Position numbers and translations under genes: made by a program. DNA of 64,000 nucleotides. Origin: Platycnemis pennipes. Taxonomy: Eukaryota; Arthropoda; Insecta; Odonata; Platycnemididae. The notes under the pieces are model-generated. The model worked only from the letters and a program-made list of their open reading frames with translations. It did no database searches and was not told where the DNA came from. The stretch lies in the NCBI GenBank assembly GCA_933228895.1, contig OW121854.1, forward strand, positions 12,961,131 to 13,025,130, given 5' to 3'. Each line of letters opens with the position of its first letter. Position 1 is the stretch's first letter. This document shows positions 1 through 10,300 of the stretch, one piece after another.

Positions 1-377
1 TTTTGTGTGCGCTTACATTTAATTCGGTGTTTCCTACAACAAGAGGTGTGAAGCGAACGAGAGGAAACGGACGCATGACCTTGGAAATCCGTGCGACGTT
101 GCCGCGTTCGACACCATCCCCGCGTTCCATATGTAGAATCAATACATTTTTGTTGCATTGTAACTTAAACAGATGGGATTCTTATCTTTCGAAAGAAAGT
201 ACACCCCTTTCCGTCAACTTTTTAAGTTACAATGCAACAAATGGTGTCCGATGGCAACAGATGGTGTCGAACGCGGCAACGTCGCACGGATTTCCGAAGC
301 CATGCGTCCATTTCCTCCCGCTCGCTTCACACCTCTTGTTCGAGGAAACACCGAATTAAATGTAAGCGCACACAAAA
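1..377. repeat. Fold-back (hairpin) element, about 377 bp
   Basis: The first half is the reverse complement of the second half almost end to end. The outer ends are TTTTGTGTGCGCTTACA at base 1 and its complement ending at 377, and the centre is the palindrome TCTTTCGAAAGA at about 185-196. Arms are about 170 bp with scattered mismatches. No convincing protein is encoded; the open frames on both strands are by-products of the palindrome. It is probably a fold-back MITE. The left boundary coincides with the window edge, so the true end and target duplication cannot be seen. Confidence 0.85.
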
Positions 378-1588
378 TGAACAACTAAATAAATTCTAAA
401 TATGGAGAACCGATTAGCCTTGTATTACCATAAGCTCCATGACAGAACAAGATTCGTATCGATATGACCACGCAGTACTGAGAAAAAGTTGTTTCACAAA
501 ATTTACAAGAACAATTTTATTTAAACTTCGATTATCTTAAAACTTTGTAAATATCTTAAAATCAAGTTCCTTTATGTCGTATTAAAGTTTGGCTACGATC
601 CAATGAGTACTTTAAAAGTTATGCATTTTCAAAGTGAGCATTCCGTTTAAAACGGTGAAAAAACAGGCACTTTTTTTGTTTCGCAGACAATAAAATTTTA
701 ACAAGTTAAAATAAAAATTTTCACTTTCCACAGTTAAACGCAAATTAAATTTGCTAATTTTTGATATAACTTGTTTTCATGTGGAACTACGCGTACAACA
801 TTCATTGACTTGTAAACTCGAGTGTCATGACTTTTTTCCACGACAGTAAGTGCGAACCATAGTGATTGTAAATCATATTTCGAGGAGCATCTCCTCGAGA
901 CTGGTCATAAAAGTGATTTTAACGTAAAAATTTTGCATACACGTGATAAAAGTTAAATTATTTAGAAATCGTAGAAATTTTAAGACACTCCATTTCACCT
1001 AATGTATGTAGTATTTTAAATGACTTGACAAATTTTAAATCCTCGCAGATGTTTTTAACAGTTTTAAAATCCGACTTGCCCGCCTACCCTAATTCCCGCC
1101 ACAATACCCTCACCACTAATTGTGCCTCCCCTGTCTGCTGTCCTTGACGGAACCCAACTCCCTCCCTCCCTCTCTCACACACCACCACCCCCCTCGCTCC
1201 CATCCTCAACTCACCCTACCCCTCGGTTTGAGTCCTTCCCCCACTCCTCAGGGTAAAATAGGTATATAATGTTACCCTGTGTTGAACTGTTTTGTCATTT
1301 AGTCCCCCTTGAAAATGACGCTTGGTCATCAAAATCGATCGGGGAACATATAAATCTGTGTGGATAGTACAAAGTTTGTTTCATTTCCCATGTTTAATGC
1401 ATTGAAAAGACATTTAAATGTTAAGTTCATTTGAAAAAGCTCCGTACTGGCGGAGCTGCGACGGCCTTGTTGCTGACTTGACAGCTAGTGCATAAATTCA
1501 CATGTTTATGCATTATATGCTGGCAGGGAGGTCACGCCGCTGAGTTCCTAGCTTTCCCTCTCTTCCGCATTCTCTTGCCCGCCTCGGC
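378..1588. other. AT-rich stretch without recognised gene
   Basis: I see no exon or transposon signature here. The only distinctive part is a C-rich stretch at about 1080-1255 with runs of CCTCCCT and CACCACCACC. Confidence 0.5.
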
Positions 1589-1850
1589 AGCACTGACGTT
1601 TTCAGGAGTGTAATCAAAGTTTTTCTTTAAATAATATTCCATCCGCAAAATTTTTGAAAAAGTATAGATACTCTTCGGTCGGTTCCCATGATATCTCCGC
1701 TAGGAATACAATCTATCCTCTATCAAAGTGTTTCCACCATGAGCTGTTCAAGGGACGTGTGGAATACCGGAGTGATCGCACCGTTTACCGTATTAAGAAT
1801 TTCAATTTCTGTGAATTTAGTGAAAAAAAAGAAATGCAATAAAGTTATCG
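1589..1850. repeat. Dispersed repeat, copy 1 of a 260-bp family
   Basis: This shares about 260 bp with 5670-5925, in the same orientation, from GCACTGACGTTTTCAGGAGT to a shared segment ending near GAAATGCAA. On the minus strand both copies encode a segment containing FDYTPENVSA, so the family may derive from a coding sequence or an element ORF. I do not recognise the protein. This copy carries stops around that segment. Confidence 0.7.
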
Positions 1851-3411
1851 AGGTTATTTTTAGGCATATCGAGGTGCATCGTAACCTTGGCAACGTGTGA
1901 CGGAATAATTCGAACAAGAAATTCTAAGTGAGTTGTGTGCTCTAGTTTGGCGTATAATTTCCTTTCTGTAAAATTTTTGTGGAGTTTAGCATTTACGGGA
2001 AATTATTACTGTATTATTGTCAATTTTATTACCTCCTTTGGTGTCTGAATTAGGAGGCTAGTGGTGTTAAAATTATAAGTTTTCTATTTCCAAGCGTAAA
2101 TCATGGACTTGTGACGTGTTTTCATATTTTGTCATTTTTCTCCTGAAAATCCCTCAAAAAATATCGATAAGGGTTTTTAATGTTGATGTATGATAATGGT
2201 GTGTATGATTTTAATGTAGGATAACTGGTAGGAAGTGGATTAGTTGGGATGTTGGCTTGATGAAATGAAAAATGCGGTGATGCACGAATTTCTTCTCGGC
2301 ATGCCGACATACATCCCGAGCTCTGACGTTAGAAGGGCAGATTTTCCATCTAAGTTTACAAAGATAGTGTCGATCACTGCAACGCACGCGAAACAGCTTC
2401 ATATGGTGCATACCTTCTGTAGAAAAAATCTGCTGAAGAAGCAATTACCTTTTCAATTAAATTCGCATCGTAGTCAGTATGTAAAGTTGAGTTATTTTAT
2501 GGAAGCAAGAAGGCTTTATTCTTCGAAATAGAGTAATAGTCAAATTTATTAATAATTTTAAGGTATCGTGGCAAGAAATTTGATGAAAATTTCCCCCGTG
2601 CGATTGATGCCAATGTGTAATAGATTGATTTTCACCTAATTCTCTGGGAAGGACTGTGCTGTTACAAAGTAGAAATGTTTACGACGATTGCATCGCTCGG
2701 CGCAGAATCGGCTGAATTTCTTAAATTTAATTAGATAATTCGGTGATTGGTGGAATATAAATAGATGCTGAGACTAATGCAGGCTGAAGGGAAGGATGTG
2801 AGTGAATCTGAGTTTTTCGATATGGTTTAACACATGATTGATGGTCATTGATGGTTTCAAATGTCACGGGTAAAATTTCAGATTCAGAGGCATCAAAGTT
2901 TTAAATTAGCCGACTGTTATGTGTTTTCTTCAGTGCCAACATCCTATAGCCAGTAGTTCAACGTCTGTAAAATTATCATGGGATAACTGTATTGACATGG
3001 ATTATTGACGTATTGATTATTATTGACGTTTAATTTTATTGACGTTATTGCTCTGCAAGGTTCTGCAAATTCCTTTCCTTCATAAACTTACGGTATAATT
3101 AAATTTAGGATATTATGGTATTGACATATATTGCCGAGACTATGAGCTTTTTGCAGCTGTAATTGAGTTCCATAAATCAAGTTTCTTTTCATTCAATCCT
3201 TATGACGGCGAAACTCCACCCGTCCATGAGCTACTACTCCCTTGATTTCCTGAGGAAAGAATGTTGTTCACGGATAAGTGTGATCACAGTCGCTTCCGGA
3301 ATGTAATTACACATAATGTAATTACAGTCGTTTTATCACTGTTATTACAGCTTAAGCTATTTTTCGACTAGTTGAGTTAGAATGCTAATATAAGTAAATG
3401 TGGCCAATTAT
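1851..3411. other. Noncoding stretch, nothing recognised
   Basis: Open frames at about 2122-2531 resemble no family I know and show no splice context. A short cluster of repeated ATTGACGT words lies at about 2990-3050, and a small hairpin of GTAATTAC words at about 3303-3327. Confidence 0.45.
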
Positions 3412-4203
3412 TTCAGTCTGCACATCGCTCTCACTCCTGTACACGTAGAAACCATAAGGTATTTAGGTGTAACAATCACTAAAGATTAATCGTGGGGAAG
3501 ACACATCTGGGAAATATGCGGCCGAGCGAAGAGAAAGCTAGGATTTATGAAAAGAGTACTTGGGAAATGTGATGAGAAGACAAAAGAGCGATGTTAATTT
3601 TCAATAGTTAGGCCCCACCTTGAGTATGCAGCCAGTGTATGGGATCCGAATGAATTAGGTTTTGATCAGAGAACTAGACAGTGTGCAGCGTAGAGCAGCT
3701 AGGTTCGTTAAAAGGTGTTACGATAGGTTGAGTAGCGTTTCAGTATTAATAAAAGAATTAGGGTGGGAATCATTATCAGAGCGTAGGTTAAAGTACAGAT
3801 TAAATCTATTAGAGAAATTTCAATGGGATAGCTTTACTGATGATGTTAGGCACATATTAAAAACACCAGCGTATTATGCTAGATTCGACCAGATAAACAA
3901 GATTAGAGAGATAGATTGTCGTACCGATAGATTCAAAATGGCATTTTTCCCCCGGGCTATAAGAGAACAGAATAGGCAGCGTAGCAAAGGGATAGACAAT
4001 GGAAATATTTTAGAGTAGTCTGTAGTATAATATGCATGTATTAATCCCTTAAATACTCTAGATACTAACAATCAAGTTGCATTAGACATTATAGTTGCTT
4101 GTTTGCATGTCAGTAGTGCATGCTTGGTGATATTCACCCCTGCCACACACCCTCGCGGTGGCTTGCAGGGTATCGTGTAGATGTAGATGATGTAGATGTG
4201 CAC
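3412..4203 (+). mobile_element. 5'-truncated LINE, 3' end of the reverse transcriptase ORF
   Basis: The translation gives the C-terminal part of a non-LTR retrotransposon polymerase: IRYLGVTITKD, then RPHLEYAASVWDP, then a 118-residue open tail (3662-4018) starting IRELDSVQRRAARFVKRCY. These blocks follow the RT domain in CR1/L2/Jockey-type elements. Stops occur in the first half, so it is dead. After the ORF a short 3' UTR ends in a GTAGAT-type microsatellite at about 4175-4200, a typical LINE tail. The endonuclease and RT core are missing, as expected for 5' truncation. Confidence 0.8.
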
Positions 4204-4436
4204 ATGTATAACCGTTTTAAAAGAGAGACAGCGGCTTTACTAACATGAGAACGAATGAAAATTAGCCAGAAGGAGTAATCGGGGACAGGGTGGAGCTTGT
4301 GGTAAATGAGCACGTAGTTTTGAGTACTTGGTACGAATTCCTTCAATATGTGAGACAGTCATAATGGCATATGTATTTCCACTAAAGTATTGCACAAAAA
4401 CTATTCATAATTCATAGTGCTTCGTGTGGCTGTGTG

Positions 4437-4690
4437 TGTTCAACCCGAAGGTTGGTCTTTGATAGGTGAGGGTAGAGTTCACCCCGTTCTAAGCCATTGG
4501 CGTGTGAAATTCACACACATTCAGGGTAGGGGGGGGCCAGTTCCTTTCCCTGGGCCACCTGCGATTTCCTACGAAATTCTGACACGCAGAATAATGAATC
4601 GAAGGTGGGGGTGTGCCGAAAACTTCTAACCCGGGATTTGAACCTGGGACCCTCCAGTCAGCAGCAGCACCCACTAGGCTACCACGACCC
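4437..4690 (-). mobile_element. tRNA-derived SINE (family 1, copy 1)
   Basis: The minus strand begins with a tRNA-like head near 4690 containing an A-box-like GTAGCCTAGTGGGTG and a B-box-like GGTTCAAATCC. The body is shared with the second copy at 20466-20695 (for example GGTGAGGGTAGAG and CCTTTCCCTGGGCCACCT on the plus strand). These are internal RNA polymerase III promoter elements, so it moved as a SINE using a LINE's machinery. Confidence 0.8.
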
Positions 4691-5180
4691 CCATAAAGCT
4701 TCAATGAAGTAGAATTCCTAGCCAATCGTCTGAATTTCCCGCGAGGTTATTCGCCATAGCGCGCGTCAATTGTTCTGTACCTTGGAAGCTGGCAAAAAAA
4801 TACTTGGCAACGTGCGTGATTTTCAGCTTTTGTCATTGACGAAAAAGCGATGTGTCGTAATTAAAATCGAAGTCCGTGGTCGTCATTAATATTGATGGTG
4901 TCACTGCCAGTAAAGGGCCCATAGACCATAACATTGCAAGTTCTAGGGATTATCCATCTCCTGAACTTACCATTGTATTTCACAATCTTTAAAATCTGGT
5001 AAACGTTTATTAATAATCGCCTGTTAAAGTTATTGAATCCTGGAATGCCTTCTCCGTTGAACTTGGTACTAATAGTCGTTTTCTAAGCTCCTGTCAGCAA
5101 TGTCTTCCGCTACTGCGAGCTCGGCAATTCTTTGTGGCGCTAGTTCGTACCAAATGTATAACTGTAGTCAAATGAAAAAG
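4691..5180. other. Noncoding stretch, nothing recognised
   Basis: AT-rich sequence without a recognisable gene, tRNA or transposon end. Confidence 0.4.
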
Positions 5181-5345
5181 CTGAATAAATAACTGTAAAA
5201 TAAGGAAGTGAAATGAAATAATAATGAATTAACTGAATAAATAACTGTAGCTTACTTAATTAAAAGGAAATAATGATGAATTTACTGAATAAATTACTGA
5301 AAATTATATCATTAAAAAGAAATAATAATGAATCAACTGGATAAA
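5181..5345. repeat. 52-bp tandem repeat, about 3 copies
   Basis: The word CTGAATAAAT recurs at about 5181, 5233 and 5285, with CTGGATAAA at 5337, each time preceded by AATAATGAAT-like sequence. This gives a period of 52 bp. Confidence 0.75.
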
Positions 5346-5567
5346 CACAGCTCGGAAAATTTTTAATATGCTTTTACAGAGCATTCTTTCGTTCGAAGCG
5401 ACATTCTCGGTACCACCTAGCGGCTGGGAGAGGAACAAGGATATTTGACGTCATACATAGAATTAAGCGGCTTGCAGTGGTTTTCCATTGCGTTTTCGCG
5501 CCGTTGTAAAAAATTTATTTTAGTTCGTTAGGAATAACACTTTCCGTCATTCTAAAGTCAAACGGCT

Positions 5568-5925
5568 TCAAATATGTGCTCCGGGGTTCATATACTTTTG
5601 ATCGAGATAAGCCGTCCTGTTATCCGCCGTCCTTATGTATTCTCCTTCTGTGTATTTAATTAGTTTAGTTGTAGCACTGACGTTTTCAGGAGTGTAATCA
5701 AATTTTTTCTTTAAATAATATTCCATCCGCATAAGTTTTGAAAAAGTGAACATATTCTTCGGACGTTTTCCATGAATTCTCCGCGAGGAATACAATCTAT
5801 CCTCTATCAAAGTGTTTCCACCATGAGCTGTTCAAGAGACGTGTGGAACAGCGGAGAGATCTCACCGTATACCGTATTAAAAATTTCAATTTCTGTGAAT
5901 TTAGTGAAAAAAATGAAATGCAAGT
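5568..5925. repeat. Dispersed repeat copy 2, with an 80-residue open frame on the minus strand
   Basis: Bases 5670-5925 match the repeat at 1589-1850. Unlike copy 1, the minus strand here is open from 5810 to 5568 (80 codons), through FDYTPENVSA and on to DQKYMNPGAHI. The conserved reading frame suggests a degenerate coding segment, possibly from a transposon or a retrocopy. I do not recognise the protein and see no splice sites that tie it to the host gene. Confidence 0.5.
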
Positions 5926-7168
5926 CTGAAGCCCCCCTAGATTGCCATCGGGAAATACATGATCATATTTTCAACAATTTCGTCTTCGTCAAGGGTATGG
6001 TTTGTTACATAATCCAAATATTTACGAAATTTCCGTGTATTATACTTCTTCTATTGGAATTTGATAACGGAAATAATAATCATTGGCAGGAAAAAACTTG
6101 ATTTTGTTTTAAATTCTTGTAGTGCTTGTCTTGATCTCAAGGTAGCATATTTCTAAATTAATGTTTGTGACAGAAGTACAAACTACAACTTTGAAATACG
6201 ACCTCTCCATACATTTCATAAGTACTCTATCTTAGATCAACCTCGTCACATAATAGCCCAATGAGGATTTGTAATATGGGATAAGATTATTCTCTCATTA
6301 ATGGTCTCGAGCTCTCATACAAAAAAGGTATTCCGATTATCGTTAGGGTATTTTAGTAATAGATTAGACACAGGCAACTCTAAGAAGATATTTTCATGCT
6401 CACACTTGCAGAATATATTCGCTCTTACGTCAGTACGTTAGGCTTTCTCTGATACTACAAAGAATACACAACATTTAGTTGTAACCACCACCGCCACCCC
6501 TCCCTACTCTATCTCCGACTCGTCGCCAGCAGAAGCATCATTTGCGTGCACACGATTGAAATCCAACCTCACGTACGTAAATGTCAAAAACTAAGTTTCA
6601 TCCACTAAAAATGGAGTTTCTGATTCGTTGCAAATGTTTTTTAATGCCTGAGGTCTGCGTTCCCTTCTGCAACTACACTTGTTCCTAGGCCGATTTGTTT
6701 TTACACCACTCTTACCTTTTCAATAACAGTCAGTCCTTTTATATCCTTCTGGACGAGTTAAAATTCAGGCATCAAATGATCTGACTGAATGTGAATGTGA
6801 ATCTAAAAAATTGGAATTTGGAATCGATTTCATTATTTTGGTCATTTTTTTCCTCTTTAGTTTATTAATGGGGAATCAGGCCATTGCGTGTGAATTATTT
6901 CAAATACAGACGCTCTGGCTTACTATCGTTCGATGGCCTTAGAGGAAGTTGTAACTTTTTTCGTGGTTAAAAATGACCTCAATTCCCTATATTCTGCTCG
7001 AAGTCAATTTGCTCTAATATTGGTTTGTTGTAATTAATGCAATTCCGCTATTCATAAAAAACCCTGTTGAAATAAACAAATAAAATTGCGTGGACGCAGG
7101 GATTTATCTACTAATTTTTATTTTCTCGTCATTCATTTTCGCCTTCCTTCTTTTTTCTTTCGTTCCAG
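5926..7168. other. Noncoding sequence upstream of the first recognised exon
   Basis: No exon or element end is recognised. It probably belongs to an intron of the RASGEF1-like gene, because the exon at 7169 starts directly after a strong acceptor (TTCTTTCGTTCCAG) and has no plausible initiator. Confidence 0.4.
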
Positions 7169-7321
7169 AGCTTGCCGCAAACGCCGCAGTCCTCCAAGAG
7201 CTTCGGCGCGCTGCTCAATGGCGGCGGTGGTGTGGGCGGAGGTGGCGCCTCTGCGGCGGCGACGGAAAACAGCGGAAGCAGCCTTGAGTCCATGCACGAC
7301 GCCGCCCTCGACTCGGATAAC
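7169..7321 (+). CDS. RASGEF1-like exon A (first recognised; Gly/Ala-rich)
   Basis: The exon follows the acceptor TTCTTTCGTTCCAG and ends at AAC before GTGAGG. It is 153 bp, 51 codons, phase 0 at both ends. It encodes SLPQTPQSSKSFGALLNG, then a Gly/Ala-rich run, then LESMHDAALDSDN, which reads straight into SLVYRDGG of the next exon. It is locally GC-rich against an AT-rich background. The only methionine in frame lies late (MHDAAL), so translation probably starts in an earlier exon outside the window or not recognised. Confidence 0.8.
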
Positions 7322-10300
7322 GTGAGGACTGAAAAATACTTATTCCAGAAATGTTATCGCCTTTAAATTAAGGAGATTCCGCTGCTACTCCACGCGTCAA
7401 AATCCCGTAAAAGTGATATTTAATTAAGAAATGCCGATTCAGGAACATATCAATATGGAAATTCATCTACAGACTGTTAACGCATGCGCAATTATTATAT
7501 GAGTATGCAATAACACGTGGTATACCATATTATATACTATAGTAACATTTACATTATCTGCTATTGTGACATATTTTGACTCCGGAATATGGCTGACGTT
7601 ATGTTTCCACGTTTGATTTCCTACAGTGAAAATAAATACTCATACCTGCTATTATTTTAAACTATTTGCTTGTTTGGACTTTTTGTAACCACTCTTTGTT
7701 TTATGTATCTTTGTATTATTATATGATACTATTTTGGAAAAATATTTGACAACTTTTACGTTACTACTGCTGATAGCATTTATCAGCATTGGTAATGCTA
7801 TCCTGTCAATATCCAACGAACACACTCTGGATATTACACAAAAAAGATAAGAAGACCTTGCTAATTGGGTATAGTCGTAAATAAAGTGCGATAAAGAGAA
7901 GTACCGTTGTCAATGTTTACAATGTGCTGTAGTGTCACTTTCATGTAACTAAGGTTTTTTTTTGCTTTTTCAGAGCAATGTTTTATTGATATCAATTTAG
8001 CATGTTTGCAACACTTGCAAGTGAGGTAAGGTTAACACTTTTTTACATTGTTCATATTTTTAACGTAAAAAGTGCCGTTTTTCGGTTGTCGAGCCGATAT
8101 GATGATTCTTAACTCAATAAAAACTTATTCAACTACAGCCAAAGTTTAATAATTGTTATATAATCATGTTTTTCATGCATGATATAAGGTTTTTAAATTT
8201 GCATCTTTAACATAAAAAAAGTTATCAATTGTTCGTTGAAGCTGTCGCGGCTCATGATGAGTACATAAGTTGTTCGGGTGTGCCGCGTGATATTCAGGTA
8301 TTGCCCCGACGTTTCGTGACCTATGCTGGTCACTTTTTCAACGGGATATGAGGTCCTCGTTGCCGGTGAGGGTATTATATATCTTAGGTGGGTGGGTCGA
8401 GGGGGGGAGAGGGATGGGGGGTGGACGGACATGTAATTGAGAAATATTTGTGAAGCGTGGGCCTCCACGTGTGGCTTATTTGGAGGCCACCATCTTTATT
8501 AAAATATTCTCTGTCCTTTATTATTTCAATCGCTTTACGGTATAGCCTGGGTTTGAATTTGTTGACCTTCGCGATGACTCTAGTTTTTTCGAAGTCAATC
8601 TCATGCCCCAGAGCTGCATGTTCTGCCACTGCCGACTTCGATGTCTGTCCCAGTCGAGTGGCTCGTCGGTGTTCTTCCAGCCGGGTTTTGACGCTGCGTC
8701 CTGTCTCCCCGATGTATTTTTTCGCACATGTTCCGCAGGGGATTTCATAGACTCCCTCAATTTGCAGCGGAGTCCTATCTTTCACATTTCTCAAACAGGA
8801 TTTTATCTGTCGGTGCGGCCGGAAAGTGGTCTTGATATCGTGTCTTATGAGAATATTCCCTATTCTATCCGTCACACCCTTAATGTAGGGAAGGCAGGCT
8901 CTCTTCGGGGCGGTGGTGTCGTCATTTTTCGTCGGTAACGATTCGACAGAGTTCCGGTTGGCCTTGTCCTTGATTTTTTGGAAAGTTCGGGAGATGGCTC
9001 CTTCGTCATATCCATTAAGGAGTAAAACGGCTTCTAAATTTCGTTTTTCATTCATTAGAAATATTCCAAATAGCCTATTAACTGCGCAACGAAGGCATTT
9101 TTTTTAACTTCAAAGTTAGATGCCGTAATACGTTTGGTTCTCGTGTTTTATGCAAATGAACACACCTCTAAACATGTATGCATTCTAATTTATAATGCAA
9201 CAATTCGTTTAGCCGTGAAGGAGATTGGGCTGTTTAAACTCAAAAACTTTACCAGAAATCGTCATATATTACTGAAGCACCAGTAATTTTGATCCGAAAT
9301 CGGAATTCGACAATAGTAATAAGAATATTTATTAAATTATATTTCGGCTGGTGTGCATCTCAAGTCTGTGCAAGATATTTCTAATAAAAATCTTCAAATG
9401 AAAAAAGGCTGCAAGCAGTAAGGAAGACCTTTACATGTATTTCTTACGGGGATTCTTTTGACTCGACGGGGGTCGAATCGAGGACCATTAGTTACAAGAC
9501 AGTTAGCCTACTGTCTGTCCGAGGATGACATTTGATAAACCTTAAAATTTCAAAACTGTGCTGCATTTGGTTCTCGCGTTTTAGGCGAATACATTACAGT
9601 AGAATCTCGATAAGAAGTGTCTCAAGGGGATTAGGGAAAAGGTCTTGTTACCGAGGTGCTCTTTTTGTTGAGGGTCGTGTAATCAAGGTTATTTTGACTA
9701 TCAGTCGTGTTATCGAGGTTAAATGGAATCACTAAATCCCTTCATAACGAGTGAATTTTAGAGAGACCCTTTCCGAATCAAGTCTATTTATTATCAATTC
9801 TCACATCGCCAAGAATACAGTATTCTTGCAATGGAATTGTTTTATTTCAACTTTTCGTTTAAATTTCAAGGTAAGAAATACGAATTCTTGGTCCCACATA
9901 GAGATGAAGGATTCACGCAATGTCATAATTAGTCATTTTGTTCGGAATTTAACTTCATACACGCCATGGAAATCAGCTTATTTTCGTCAAAATTTGCGTT
10001 TTTTCTGCGGTCAACAGAATTATGAGAAAAGCAACGAGTGAAAAATTACTAAACTTATTTACTAGATCAATCCTTATTCTCAAAATTTGTGCTGAAAACT
10101 TTTATTTAAGTAGCGAAGCAGAGTCTTCAAGTCAAGAGGCGTAGACATCTGCAGAAGCGTTTTTGGCAGTGGAGTCCTATCCTAAGGTTGACCTATTCTT
10201 GCATAGAGTCGCGTTATCGAGGTTGACTTCTTAAAACGAATTGTTATAGAGAATCTGAGTTACGTTGTGAGTTGGAAAAAATCCGTGTTATTGAGGTTGT

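Noticed and set aside
1255..1275. TATA-like promoter (GTATATAATG)
   Set aside because: A lone AT-rich word in AT-rich DNA, with no initiator or exon downstream.
7086..7325. Two further open frames over exon A
   Set aside because: They run through the polypyrimidine tract and acceptor and do not read into exon B; only the Ser/Gly frame does.
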